A DNA stretch of 44,620 nt, taken from the NCBI GenBank assembly GCA_902806435.1, contig CADCWO010000166.1, positions 1 through 44,620 on the forward strand. Reading direction: 5' to 3'. Shown here one piece after another: positions 32,890-41,877 of the stretch. The stretch's first letter is position 1. Every line of letters starts with the position of its first letter. The notes beneath the pieces were generated by a model, which had not been told where the DNA came from, ran no database searches, and saw only the letters and a program-made list of their open reading frames with translations. The translations under genes and the position numbers were made by a program. This DNA is from an uncultured Synechococcales cyanobacterium. GTDB lineage: Bacteria; Cyanobacteriota; Cyanobacteriia; Thermosynechococcales; Thermosynechococcaceae.

Positions 32890-33007
32890 ACTTCAAAATA
32901 GGCAGTTTTTAACTGTAACTACTAAAATAGATATATATGTTTTATGAGTAGTAGCTCCAAAAAAGTCACCATTCTTACCCGTTTCCCTCAGAGGTAACTG
33001 GCTCATC

Positions 33008-33352
33008 ATGGCTTACGACCCAACTCCAGAACTAGGGCACCACGACATACCTGTTGACAAGATCAGCTCTACCCACGATGACTTTGCTATAGATTCCCAT
33101 GGGAGGTCGCCTCTAACCTTGGACGAACTCAATCCCCAGCCTTCTAATATTCGATACATTAACGCGATCTCAGATTCACAAAAAGTTCATCGTTGGATGG
33201 TCACGATGGTCAATCGTCAGACCGGTGCAGAGGAGCTACTGGATATTGTGTGTGCGGGTGGCGGCTTCAAAGATATGGCCCAGGAGGTGCGCCGTCACTT
33301 CAACTACGATTGGGAGATCTTCGAGTGGTTTGATCCTGAAGTGCCTTTTTAG
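33008..33352 (+). CDS. Conserved-looking cyanobacterial hypothetical protein
   Basis: The 114-residue soluble protein has a disordered acidic N-terminus (1-45) and a compact remainder. The latter contains NIRYINAISDSQKVHRWMVT, RQTGAEELLDIVCAGGGFKD and VRRHFNYDWEIFEWFDPEVP. The Cys-Ala-Gly-Gly-Gly turn is notable. I do not recognise a named family. The ATG at 33008 follows GAGGTAAC about ten bases upstream. It converges with mnmA. Confidence 0.6.
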   Translation: MAYDPTPELGHHDIPVDKISSTHDDFAIDSHGRSPLTLDELNPQPSNIRYINAISDSQKVHRWMVTMVNRQTGAEELLDIVCAGGGFKDMAQEVRRHFNYDWEIFEWFDPEVPF

Positions 33353-33376
33353 ACTGAGGAAACTTCTCCCGCACCG

Positions 33377-34450
33377 CTAACTTGGGGATTTTTCAATCAA
33401 GCCACCCCCTAAGAGTAAATCCTCGTCATACCAAACCGCTGCCTGTCCAGGCGTGATGCAAAGTTGTGGTTGCTCAAATACTAGTTTTACTCGCGAACCG
33501 CTGTGGCCATCGCTCGAAAGTGGGATTACGGTAACAGGCACGGGTTGAGCGCGGTAGCGAACCTGAACTTTCGCCTGAATTGGCGTTACGGGTTCAGTAA
33601 TGGAAACCCAGTTGACGTGACGGATCGTGCATTCAGTTTGCTGAGCACTGTCACGATCACCCACAATCACCCGATTACGTCCGGCATCTAAACCAACGAC
33701 ATAAAGTGGTTGAGCCGCCGCAATGCCTAACCCCTTACGTTGACCAATCGTATAGTGATGCACACCATCGTGGTGTCCCAAGACATTGCCTTGCCCATCC
33801 ACAATCTCACCTTTATGGGCATGAATGTATTTGTCCAAAAAGCTCCGCATTGAACCATGGGTTTCAATTAAACACAAATCCTGGCTCTCCGGCTTGTGTG
33901 CTGTATTCAATTGCAATTGTGCAGCAATCCGGCGGGTTTCAGTTTTGGTTTGCTCTCCCAAAGGGAAGAGAGAGCCGGCTAAATGCTCCTGAGACAAATT
34001 GTAGAGAAAATAGGACTGATCCTTGGTCTGGTCTACGGCCCGTCGCAATTGATAACGGCCTGACTGCGGATCGTCAGCAATCCGGGCATAGTGACCTGTC
34101 GCAATCTTGCCACTGCCTAGATTCGTGCGGGCGTATTCCAGCATCGGGCCAAACTTTACCGCCCGGTTGCATTCAGAACAAGGGAGGGGAGTAATTCCAG
34201 CTTCGTAGCCCGCTACCAAATAATCAACAATGTTGGCTTGAAATACATCCCGGCTATCAACAACATGGTGGGGAATTCCCAATTGGTCACAAAGCTGGGC
34301 AGCGTCAATCATGCCATCGGAACAGCACTGGCCTTTACCCTTCATTAACCAAAGGGTAAGACCAACCACTTCGTAGCCTTGATTATGTAAGGTGGCCGCT
34401 GCGACTGAACTATCAACGCCACCGGATAAACCCACCACAATCTTATTCAT
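33377..34450 (-). CDS. mnmA: tRNA-specific 2-thiouridylase MnmA (TrmU)
   Basis: MnmA adds sulfur at position 2 of the wobble uridine in tRNA-Lys, tRNA-Glu and tRNA-Gln. The 357-residue protein has the ATP-pyrophosphatase loop [17 protein letters not shown] at the N-terminus. The catalytic cysteines lie in [14 protein letters not shown] and [11 protein letters not shown], and [20 protein letters not shown] and the C-terminal beta-barrel ([21 protein letters not shown]) are present. I chose the ATG at 34448-34450, which gives the family N-terminus. The frame reaches back to 34489 with 13 extra residues of no conservation. No strong ribosome binding site is visible. Confidence 0.92.
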   Translation of the reverse strand: MNKIVVGLSGGVDSSVAAATLHNQGYEVVGLTLWLMKGKGQCCSDGMIDAAQLCDQLGIPHHVVDSRDVFQANIVDYLVAGYEAGITPLPCSECNRAVKFGPMLEYARTNLGSGKIATGHYARIADDPQSGRYQLRRAVDQTKDQSYFLYNLSQEHLAGSLFPLGEQTKTETRRIAAQLQLNTAHKPESQDLCLIETHGSMRSFLDKYIHAHKGEIVDGQGNVLGHHDGVHHYTIGQRKGLGIAAAQPLYVVGLDAGRNRVIVGDRDSAQQTECTIRHVNWVSITEPVTPIQAKVQVRYRAQPVPVTVIPLSSDGHSGSRVKLVFEQPQLCITPGQAAVWYDEDLLLGGGLIEKSPS

Positions 34451-34878
34451 GTTCAATGCCAGCAAACGGATACCTATACACCTCTCCACTGGCTGAATGG
34501 GGTTGTTGTATCCGCCGCATGGATGAGGTTCTTCCTTAGGCTAGCACTCACAGCCGGGGAGAGTGGTGTGGAACCCTCCACAACAAAAGCGTAAGTTACT
34601 AGTGGACTTATTCCCAGTAGTTATGGTTGTTGAGTTTAGTTCCCATCGCGGTCAGTATCCCCTGGCAGCATCGTCCGCTCAACTTTTGCTCAAGCATCAG
34701 GGGAGACATGCTTAGCTTTTTCCCACGCTAAACCTTCTCCAGCGCTCTGTTTTTTGTAGTCGCTTCTTAGTGCCGGTGGTTTGCAAGAATCTAAGACGTG
34801 CTGGATCTATAGGTAGCTTTTTGGCGGTAAGATCAGAAGTTTGCAGCCAACAACACTTGCGCCCAAGGAGAAGCCACC
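34451..34878. other. Divergent intergenic region between mnmA and ilvC
   Basis: These 428 bases contain no protein-like frame. TGTGGA/TCCACA forms a hairpin at 34567-34582. The region probably includes the long leader of ilvC. I did not recognise a known riboswitch or a leader peptide rich in branched-chain codons. Confidence 0.4.
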
Positions 34879-35874
34879 ATGGCCCGGATGTACTATGATG
34901 CTGATGCGAATCTAGACTTATTGGCAGGAAAGACGATCGCCATCATTGGTTATGGCTCGCAGGGTCATGCCCATGCCCTCAACCTCAAAGACAGTGGCTT
35001 GGATGTTGTGGTTGGTTTGTACGCAGGCAGCAAGTCAGCCCAAAAAGCTGAGGCTGCCGGACTGTCGGTGCACAGTGTGGCGGAGGCGGCACAAGCCGCA
35101 GATTTGATCATGATTCTGCTGCCTGATGAAGTGCAAAAGACAGTTTATCAAACCGATATTCAGCCCTACCTCACAGAGGGTAAAGTTCTGGCTTTTGCCC
35201 ACGGGTTCAATATTCACTTTGCTCAGGTTGTGCCGCCGGACAATGTAGATGTGGTAATGATTGCGCCTAAAGGTCCAGGCCATCTGGTCCGGCGCACCTA
35301 CGAACAGGGCCAAGGAGTTCCTTGTTTGTTTGCCGTGTACCAGGATGCTTCAGGCCAAGCCCGCGATAGGGCGATGGCTTACGCCAAAGGCATCGGCGGC
35401 ACTAGGGGCGGTATTCTGGAGACTTCCTTCCGTGAAGAAACTGAAACCGATCTTTTTGGGGAACAAGCAGTACTGTGTGGGGGCTTGAGCGCCTTGATCA
35501 AAGCTGGCTTTGAAACCTTAGTGACTGCTGGTTACCAACCGGAACTTGCCTACTTTGAATGCCTCCACGAAGTTAAGCTAATTGTGGATCTGATTGTGGA
35601 AGGGGGCCTTGCCAATATGCGTGATAGTATCTCCAACACAGCGGAGTATGGTGACTATACCCGTGGTCCCCGGATCATTACGGATGAGACGCGCGCTGAA
35701 ATGCGCAAGATCCTCAGCGAAATTCAGACGGGACAGTTTGCCCGGGAATTTGTTCTAGAAAATATGTCTGGTAAAGCCGGGTTCACCGCTATGCGCCGTC
35801 GGGAAGCCGAGCATCCGGTTGAAGAAGTGGGCCAGGATCTGCGGGCTATGTTTAGCTGGTTGAAAAAAGCTTAG
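34879..35874 (+). CDS. ilvC: Ketol-acid reductoisomerase, class I (IlvC)
   Basis: IlvC isomerises and reduces acetolactate or acetohydroxybutyrate in valine, isoleucine and leucine synthesis. The 331-residue length marks the short class I enzyme. The cofactor loop is [20 protein letters not shown], followed by [18 protein letters not shown], whose serines suit NADPH. The knotted C-terminal domain has [20 protein letters not shown], and the magnesium ligands are in [16 protein letters not shown] and [13 protein letters not shown]. The start ATG at 34879 follows AAGGAG with ideal spacing. Confidence 0.96.
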   Translation: MARMYYDADANLDLLAGKTIAIIGYGSQGHAHALNLKDSGLDVVVGLYAGSKSAQKAEAAGLSVHSVAEAAQAADLIMILLPDEVQKTVYQTDIQPYLTEGKVLAFAHGFNIHFAQVVPPDNVDVVMIAPKGPGHLVRRTYEQGQGVPCLFAVYQDASGQARDRAMAYAKGIGGTRGGILETSFREETETDLFGEQAVLCGGLSALIKAGFETLVTAGYQPELAYFECLHEVKLIVDLIVEGGLANMRDSISNTAEYGDYTRGPRIITDETRAEMRKILSEIQTGQFAREFVLENMSGKAGFTAMRRREAEHPVEEVGQDLRAMFSWLKKA

Positions 35875-35924
35875 TTCGTCCTAATCGGGAGTCCTCCAGC
35901 CAAGTCAACCTGTGGTGATACGGC

Positions 35925-36686
35925 TCAACATAAGGTGAGGACTTCCACACCGTCCTCTGTTACTGCGACGGTATGCTCAAATTGAGCGGAGAGCTTACGG
36001 TCCTTAGTCACTGCCGTCCACTTATCTTTCAAGACCTGGACTTCCCAGGTGCCCTCGTTTATCATGGGTTCAATCGTGAAGACCATACCTGGCCTCAAGC
36101 GCATTCCTGTATCGCGCTTGCCGTAGTGGGGCACCTGTGGTGCCGTATGAAAAATGCGCCCAACGCCGTGACCGACAAAGTCGCGGACTACAGAAAACCC
36201 TTCGCCCTCCGCGTATTCTTGAATTGCTGCCCCAATATCACCTATTCGCGCGCCCGGTTTAACTTCAGCAATTGCCCGGGTTAAACATTCTTCTGTAACT
36301 TCAACCAGTTTTTTTGCCCGCGCAGAGGGATGGCCAACGTAGAAGGTCTTGGAGGTATCACCATAGTAGCCATCCACGATTGGCGTCACATCAATATTGA
36401 TGATATCCCCTTCCTTAAGCACCTGTTTGGCATTAGGAATACCGTGGCAAACGACCTCATTGACGCTGGTGCAGATCGATTTAGGAAAACCGTGGTAACC
36501 CAACGGCGCACTTTTAGCACCGTGAGCCTGGGTCCACTGCTCTGCCTGGTCATTGAGCTCGAGGGTACTCACCCCTGGCTTAACAAGCTCTGCCAATCGC
36601 TGAAGAAGGTTGGCAGCAAAGCGACCTGCCTCACGCATCTTAGCCAGTTCCCTCGTGGATAAAAGCACAAGCGTTTCGCGTTCCAT
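35925..36686 (-). CDS. map: Methionine aminopeptidase, type I
   Basis: The enzyme removes the N-terminal methionine from nascent proteins. All five metal ligands can be placed: Asp in NIDVTPIVDGYYG, Asp in GDTSKTFYVG, His in FVGHGVGRIFH, Glu in FTIEPMI and Glu in QFEHTVAV. The substrate His is in the CTSVNEVVCHGIP block. I prefer the Met at 36686 (MERETLVLLSTRELAKMREA), giving 253 residues, the usual type I size. The longer reading from 36737 adds 17 unconserved residues. It converges with ilvC and lies in the same direction as lpxD, 96 bases away. Confidence 0.93.
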   Translation of the reverse strand: MERETLVLLSTRELAKMREAGRFAANLLQRLAELVKPGVSTLELNDQAEQWTQAHGAKSAPLGYHGFPKSICTSVNEVVCHGIPNAKQVLKEGDIINIDVTPIVDGYYGDTSKTFYVGHPSARAKKLVEVTEECLTRAIAEVKPGARIGDIGAAIQEYAEGEGFSVVRDFVGHGVGRIFHTAPQVPHYGKRDTGMRLRPGMVFTIEPMINEGTWEVQVLKDKWTAVTKDRKLSAQFEHTVAVTEDGVEVLTLC

Positions 36687-36782
36687 ATACTGATCAATTC
36701 CCTGCCCGTCAACGGTGGGGTAAATAACTGCCTGCAACTTTCAGCATAATCCAAGACATCACCTGGTATCAGCGGCGGCAGC

Positions 36783-37844
36783 TTACTTCACGTCTTCACC
36801 CTCCAAGCGTCGCTGGAGACGTTTCAAGGTTTGATAGATTTCTGGTAGCTGTTTATAGATAGTGACAGCTCTCATCCAAGACCTGTGAGCGATCGCTGGC
36901 ATCCCGGTCACTACTGCTCCGGGCTCAACATCGCTGATCACTCCAGATTGGGCACCAACCGTCACGCGATCGCCAACCGTCACCCCGTTACTGATGCCTA
37001 CCTGCCCGGCTAAAATTACATGATTTCCTAGCTTCACGCCCCCAGCCAAACCAACTTGAGCAGCTATTGCACAGTGGCGGCCCACCTGGCAACCATGGCC
37101 AATTTGGACCAGATTATCAATTTTGGTACCTTGGGCAATCCGTGTTTCCCCAACCGCTGGCCGGTCTACCGTCGTATTGCAGCCTATCTCTACCCCGTCT
37201 TCTAGCACTGTGTACCCGGACTGTTGCATCTTCACCCAGCCTTCGCGAGTCGGAACAAAGCCAAACCCCTCAGCCCCAATCGCAGCACCGCTATGAATCA
37301 CACAATCAGCTCCAATCTGAGCACGCTCATGAATTACACAGTTAGCGTGCAGAATAGTGCGATCGCCAATCTGGGCACCAGCGTAAATCACCACATTTGG
37401 GTGAATACAAACGCCATCTCCCAGCTTCACCTCGGCTTGAATGGTGACGTGGGGACCGATAAAAACCTGCTGGCCGACCGTAGCAGCGGGATCAATCACC
37501 GCCGTCGGGTGAATCGCAGGTTGCGGTTGCCAAGGCTGGTAGAACAGGGCGACTGCTTGGGCAAACAGTAACCGTGGCTGAGCCGTTTCAATCCAAACTA
37601 TCCCTCGGGATTCTGCTATAGCTTGCAAATCCGGCTCTGGAGGTAGGATTAAAGCGCTAGCTTGTGTCTGAGCGATCACTTTACCAAACCGACCCTCGGC
37701 AAAACTCAACGTTCCAGGCAGTGCCGTATCTAAAGGTGCAACTCCGGCAATTTCAGGATCAACTCCAGCGTCAATTATTTTCGATATTTTCAGGGGGTTG
37801 GTGGTAGTTGCACCCAGTTTCTGAACGACCTGACTAAACTTCAT
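36783..37844 (-). CDS. lpxD: UDP-3-O-acylglucosamine N-acyltransferase LpxD
   Basis: LpxD adds the amide-linked acyl chain in lipid A synthesis. The 353-residue protein has the N-terminal uridine-binding domain (about 1-100) and then a left-handed beta-helix of hexapeptide repeats (IHPTAVIDPAATVGQQVFIG, HPNVVIYAGAQIGDRTILHA, and more). The catalytic His is in NLVQIGHGC. The lipid-binding GAEGFGFVPTREGWVKMQQS block and the C-terminal helix ITYKQLPEIYQTLKRLQRRL-like sequence are present. The gene lies 15 bases downstream of the ftn2/zipN gene on the same strand, so the two may form one transcription unit. Confidence 0.94.
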   Translation of the reverse strand: MKFSQVVQKLGATTTNPLKISKIIDAGVDPEIAGVAPLDTALPGTLSFAEGRFGKVIAQTQASALILPPEPDLQAIAESRGIVWIETAQPRLLFAQAVALFYQPWQPQPAIHPTAVIDPAATVGQQVFIGPHVTIQAEVKLGDGVCIHPNVVIYAGAQIGDRTILHANCVIHERAQIGADCVIHSGAAIGAEGFGFVPTREGWVKMQQSGYTVLEDGVEIGCNTTVDRPAVGETRIAQGTKIDNLVQIGHGCQVGRHCAIAAQVGLAGGVKLGNHVILAGQVGISNGVTVGDRVTVGAQSGVISDVEPGAVVTGMPAIAHRSWMRAVTIYKQLPEIYQTLKRLQRRLEGEDVK

Positions 37845-37859
37845 CGCATCGAATACCGA

Positions 37860-40061
37860 TTAGAGGACATTCATCTCTTCAATTAGCCACTGACTGTTTT
37901 GACGCACCAGGGTGTACCTAACCCGGTAGCTATCGGTATAGGAGGAATCTGTCTGTTGGCGGCCTCGCTCAAAATAGTTAGCGGTTTCATTAACCGTTAC
38001 TTCTGCGCTAACTTGATTGGGATTAATCGGTTTAATGGCATTTACATTCACCTGGTTCAGCTTGTATTGCCAGTACCAGCTGCCTGCTTTGGCTGATTGA
38101 GCACGCCCACTCCACTCTTTAAGCGCTGGCCCTGTTAAAACCTTTGCTAATAGCTCGCTGGCATGTTGAGGACCAAGGGCTGCAGCCTTTGTTGCCTGCC
38201 AAGACTGGATCAACTGCCTGATATCCTCTTGGCTTAAGGTTGCTCCTAGCTTGGCAGTACTAGCACTAACGGCTGGAGTAGCCAGCGCATTGACAGTCGG
38301 AATAGGCAACGGCGGCCGATCAAGATCCAGTAAAGGTTGTTCGAGGGGTTCAGCCACCGTTGCTAGTGGGCGCGGTTCTCGGCGGATGAATAGAGCAGTA
38401 GCAACGGCCCCAAGGGCCAACAACCCGCATAAAATCAGCCCCAGTTGCCACCACCGTTGCTGCATTGAGTGACCGGGGCGAGATCGCCGAGCTGGCCGAC
38501 GAACTTTAGCTCGGTTGGCGACTTTACCTTTTAGTGCCGCATTTCGAGGTTCCGGTAGGGTCGTTACTGCTCCAGAGGGATTTAAGCTAGCAATTCTGCC
38601 TGAGCTGGCACTGACCATCGCTGAATTATCAACAACTTGTGTCGCGACAGGCTGAGGTGCTCTAGTTTCGTTACCTGTAGCAGTTTGCCGTGACGTTGTG
38701 ACTAGCCTTGCTTCCGTAGGGACAGTAGAAGTAGAGGCTAGCGCTACCTGCGGTATTTCTAAAGACTGTTGAAGCGCCGGTTGGGCCGAGATCGTACTAG
38801 TTTCTGTTGTTAGTTCATCTAAGTAAACCTGTACTTGCTGATCGGCAAAGTAGGATCTTAGATCAACTTTTTCGGTTACTAAATCCCGGAAGTAGGGAAA
38901 AACTTCATCCTGCAACCACCGCTCTACATAAAGATACAGACCCGGAATTAAGTCAGGAGAATCAACGGAATACTCTCGGATAAAGGCCAAGGACTCGTAC
39001 TCATGACTCAGCTCCAGGCTTTGACTTGCTGCTGTCGTTTGCCCCAAAAGGAGCGAGCAAGCTGCCTGCTCTAGATATACCTCCTGATGAGCACTCAAGC
39101 GCAATAGCATTGCCTTAGCGCGGCGGATCAAGGCTGGTTGTTTTTGCACATAGCCTTGGGCAACTAGGGCATACACAGCTAGGTAGGTTGCAACTGCGGA
39201 AGGACGGCGAGCTTCATTTTCAAAAAGTTCTTGTTGCTCAGTGACTGTGAGGTAGCTCCGTAACTGCTGCATAAATTGCAGAAAGTCATTGATACTCAGA
39301 CCAGATTGATCATTTCCTGCTCCATCAATTCCCCTGCGTTCGTTCAACATATCTTGTAGCAGCGAGAAACCTTGATGCCTTTGAGCTGGGTAATCTTCAG
39401 GTAGAGCTAGTAGTTCTAAAATTCGGTAAGGACGCAATTTATATAGATCAGCCCGAATTTCGGTTTGAATATCAGAGAACAACCCCTCCCGCAAAAGGAG
39501 TTCAAGCCCGGCTTGTAAAGACTGAGCTGCCTTTTCGTAGTGATTTTGCCGCCATTGCTCTCGACCTAGCTCTAGCTCTGCTAGGGCAACAGTCAGCACA
39601 ATATCCGCTTCTGACAAAACACTGCCCAAGCGATGCTGCTTGAGATCTAAGATGCCGCTTCTTAGATAAGGAGTCCCCAACTTTAATACCAGTTCGTACT
39701 CACCCAGTTCCTGAAGTAGCAGTAAGGCACCGCCTAATTGGTGCTCGGCAATCTCAATGCTGCCCAGCTGCTGGTCACGGATAGCGCTGGATAATCGGGT
39801 GGCGTCACTACCAGCATCTTGCTGGTCCTGGGTTTGAGGGGCAGCGGCTGCAGTTGCGGCATCGTAGGCTTGGCGTTGCTCAGAGTTAGAGAGTACGGTG
39901 TAGGCTGCTTCTAGCAGTTGTTTACGCGCCACGATCGCCACCTCTGAATAAGGGTGCCGGGGCAGTTGCTGAGCGCGATCCCGATAAGACTGCTGCAACT
40001 GCTCAGCGGTGGCTTGAGTTGGAACACCGAGAATCCGGTAGTAATCGAGGGGAATTTGCAC
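37860..40061 (-). CDS. Cell-division protein Ftn2/ZipN (ARC6 homologue, IMS domain)
   Basis: Ftn2/ZipN anchors the FtsZ ring in cyanobacteria; the plastid homologue is ARC6. The 733-residue protein has a J-like domain at 1-70 (DYYRILGVPTQATAEQLQQS) that lacks the HPD motif (HPY instead), so it should not stimulate DnaK. A helical, TPR-like middle (about 95-420) follows, then a Ser/Thr-rich linker (420-510) and a basic juxtamembrane part. One transmembrane helix lies at about 537-558 (WQLGLILCGLLALGAVATAL). The C-terminal IMS domain (about 610-733) contains VLTGPALKEWSGRAQS and ends QWLIEEMNVL. The start at 40059-40061 gives the expected MQIPLDYYRILG. Gene order lpxD-ftn2 is compact. Confidence 0.9.
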   Translation of the reverse strand: MQIPLDYYRILGVPTQATAEQLQQSYRDRAQQLPRHPYSEVAIVARKQLLEAAYTVLSNSEQRQAYDAATAAAAPQTQDQQDAGSDATRLSSAIRDQQLGSIEIAEHQLGGALLLLQELGEYELVLKLGTPYLRSGILDLKQHRLGSVLSEADIVLTVALAELELGREQWRQNHYEKAAQSLQAGLELLLREGLFSDIQTEIRADLYKLRPYRILELLALPEDYPAQRHQGFSLLQDMLNERRGIDGAGNDQSGLSINDFLQFMQQLRSYLTVTEQQELFENEARRPSAVATYLAVYALVAQGYVQKQPALIRRAKAMLLRLSAHQEVYLEQAACSLLLGQTTAASQSLELSHEYESLAFIREYSVDSPDLIPGLYLYVERWLQDEVFPYFRDLVTEKVDLRSYFADQQVQVYLDELTTETSTISAQPALQQSLEIPQVALASTSTVPTEARLVTTSRQTATGNETRAPQPVATQVVDNSAMVSASSGRIASLNPSGAVTTLPEPRNAALKGKVANRAKVRRPARRSRPGHSMQQRWWQLGLILCGLLALGAVATALFIRREPRPLATVAEPLEQPLLDLDRPPLPIPTVNALATPAVSASTAKLGATLSQEDIRQLIQSWQATKAAALGPQHASELLAKVLTGPALKEWSGRAQSAKAGSWYWQYKLNQVNVNAIKPINPNQVSAEVTVNETANYFERGRQQTDSSYTDSYRVRYTLVRQNSQWLIEEMNVL

Positions 40062-40526
40062 AATCCACGTCCCCGCTATAGGAGTGCTAAAGGTTTTTAC
40101 AGTGTGACGATTGAACCAGCAAGGGTGCCAATATAATAACCTGCTGCTGAAAAGCGTACAGTCCTAACCAGAGAAAAATGCTGAACCCCCTACATCTTCA
40201 TCTATAATCCCTAATTCCTACCCTAAGTAGCTTGGCATTTGGATGCTACCCTCGCCAGTACAGGTAATTTAATTTAAGTGTCTGCTTACCATAGGTTAAA
40301 GTGCAAGTGATATGTTTTATGATCGAACAGCACAAGCCCTGTGGACGGTTGAAAGTAGTACTAGCGCGATCGCCAAAATCGGATTGGGGTAGCTACTAAC
40401 TGTGAGAATATGTAGGATGGTTTTACTAATCAAGAGCGATTGTTTTCCTTGATACCCTATGCTGCCACAAGCACAGGCTATCTTTGCAAGCAGTTTGAAG
40501 CATGATACCAGGGCACTATAGATTAC
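40062..40526. other. Divergent intergenic region between ftn2/zipN and pdhA
   Basis: This is a gap of 465 bases. It contains AT-rich stretches around 40260-40310 and a HIP1-like GCGATCGCC near 40367. A 26-codon plus-strand frame at 40315-40395 (MFYDRTAQALW...) and a 72-codon minus-strand frame are possible, but neither resembles a known protein. Promoters for both flanking genes should be here. Confidence 0.4.
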
Positions 40527-41561
40527 ATGGTCCAAGAAAGAATCTTACCTACCTTCCAAGCTGACTCCTCAACCATTACTCGCCAGGAGGGCTTGCAACT
40601 CTACAAGGACATGGTCTTAGGACGCTTGTTTGAGGATAAGTGCGCCGAAATGTACTATCGGGGCAAAATGTTCGGTTTTGTCCACCTCTATAACGGTCAA
40701 GAGGCTGTCTCTACAGGTGTGATCAAGGCCATGCGTCCTGGTGAAGACTTTGTTTGTAGTACTTACCGTGACCACGTCCACGCCCTGAGTAGCGGTGTAC
40801 CGGCGCGGGAAGTAATGGCGGAACTATTTGGTAAGTCAACCGGTTGTAGTAAGGGCCGGGGCGGCTCTATGCACCTGTTTTCCGCAGAGCATAACTTACT
40901 GGGGGGCTTCGCCTTTGTGGCAGAGGGAATCCCGATTGCTACGGGTGCAGCCTTTCAAACAAAGTACCGCCGCGAAGTCTTAGGCGATCAGACAGCTGAC
41001 CAGGTAACAGCCTGCTTTATTGGGGATGGGGCTACCAATAATGGCCAATTCTTTGAGTGCCTAAATATGGCTGTCCTTTGGAAGTTGCCCATCCTCTTTG
41101 TGGTGGAAAATAACAAGTGGGCAATTGGGATGGCTCATCAACGGGCTACCTCTCAACCAGAAATTTACCGTAAGGCAAGTGTTTTTGGAATGCCCGGGTT
41201 TGAAGTTGATGGCATGGATGTCTTGGCAGTACGGACTGTAGCCCAACAAGCAGTTGCCCGTGCCCGAGCTGGTGAGGGCCCAACCTTAATTGAAGCTCTT
41301 ACCTATCGCTTCCGAGGACACTCTCTAGCTGATCCCGACGAGTTGCGCTCCAAGTCAGAGAAAGAAGAATGGCTAACCCGTGACCCGATCAAAAAATTAG
41401 CTGCTTACTTAAGCGAGCAAGACTTGGTAGGCCAGGATGAGCTAAAAGACATTCAGCAGCAAACTCAATCGCTGATTAATGAGGCTGTGCAATTTGCTCA
41501 AGAAAGTCCTGAGCCGGACCCGCAGGAGCTTCGTCGCTTTATATTTGCTGAAGATGAATAA
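40527..41561 (+). CDS. pdhA: Pyruvate dehydrogenase E1 component, alpha subunit
   Basis: PdhA and PdhB form the thiamine-diphosphate E1 that decarboxylates pyruvate for acetyl-CoA synthesis. The 344-residue protein has the E1-alpha sequence [46 protein letters not shown], and [20 protein letters not shown]. The ThDP-magnesium motif is [17 protein letters not shown] through VENN, and the regulatory loop is [20 protein letters not shown]. Length is like that of other cyanobacterial and plastid E1-alpha. The ATG at 40527 is the only reasonable start. The beta subunit and E2 are not in the window. Confidence 0.95.
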   Translation: MVQERILPTFQADSSTITRQEGLQLYKDMVLGRLFEDKCAEMYYRGKMFGFVHLYNGQEAVSTGVIKAMRPGEDFVCSTYRDHVHALSSGVPAREVMAELFGKSTGCSKGRGGSMHLFSAEHNLLGGFAFVAEGIPIATGAAFQTKYRREVLGDQTADQVTACFIGDGATNNGQFFECLNMAVLWKLPILFVVENNKWAIGMAHQRATSQPEIYRKASVFGMPGFEVDGMDVLAVRTVAQQAVARARAGEGPTLIEALTYRFRGHSLADPDELRSKSEKEEWLTRDPIKKLAAYLSEQDLVGQDELKDIQQQTQSLINEAVQFAQESPEPDPQELRRFIFAEDE

Positions 41562-41610
41562 GGGGTTAGCCAACTGAATTCCTATCTGAGCCGTGTCATT
41601 AACCGGACGT

Positions 41611-41640
41611 TTTATCTAGCAATCGCGATTACTAGATAAA
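41611..41640. repeat. Near-perfect 30-base palindrome after pdhA
   Basis: TTTATCTAG and CTAGATAAA are exact complements. They flank AATCGCGATT, itself a palindrome, with a single C-A mismatch pair at 41620/41631. It begins 50 bases after the pdhA stop. No T-run follows, so it is not a standard intrinsic terminator. It could be an RNA 3'-end hairpin, a protein-binding site or a small mobile-repeat remnant. Confidence 0.6.
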
Positions 41641-41800
41641 GCTACCTAGCAGTTAAGGAATCTTTTTCCTGGACAATCTACACAAGGTTGGTTCAAGCAG
41701 GTACCTATAAAGTACGTGAAATCAATCAATGGCTATCCGATAATTTGCTCCCCAAGCACCACTAGACAAGGTTTTTAGTGCTAAAGAACCTGAACTCATA

Positions 41801-41820
41801 AGCACTAGTTAGCACTAGTT
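41801..41820. repeat. Tandem 10-base direct repeat upstream of the yifB gene
   Basis: AGCACTAGTT occurs twice in succession, 57 bases before the preferred start codon at 41878. A related inverted copy TTAGTGCT occurs around 41775-41782. It may be a regulatory site or slippage product. Confidence 0.5.
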
Positions 41821-41877
41821 TTGATTCTGCACTTCCCCAAGGGCACTCTAGACATAGTAGTCTGGCAGGAAGTGAGG

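Noticed and set aside
33706-34194. 162-codon plus-strand frame antisense to mnmA
   Set aside because: It lies entirely within mnmA on the opposite strand and its composition (many Cys, His, Pro, Ser) is that of a shadow frame.
40317-40535. 72-codon minus-strand frame before pdhA
   Set aside because: It overlaps the pdhA start and the promoter region and shows no conserved features; probably chance.
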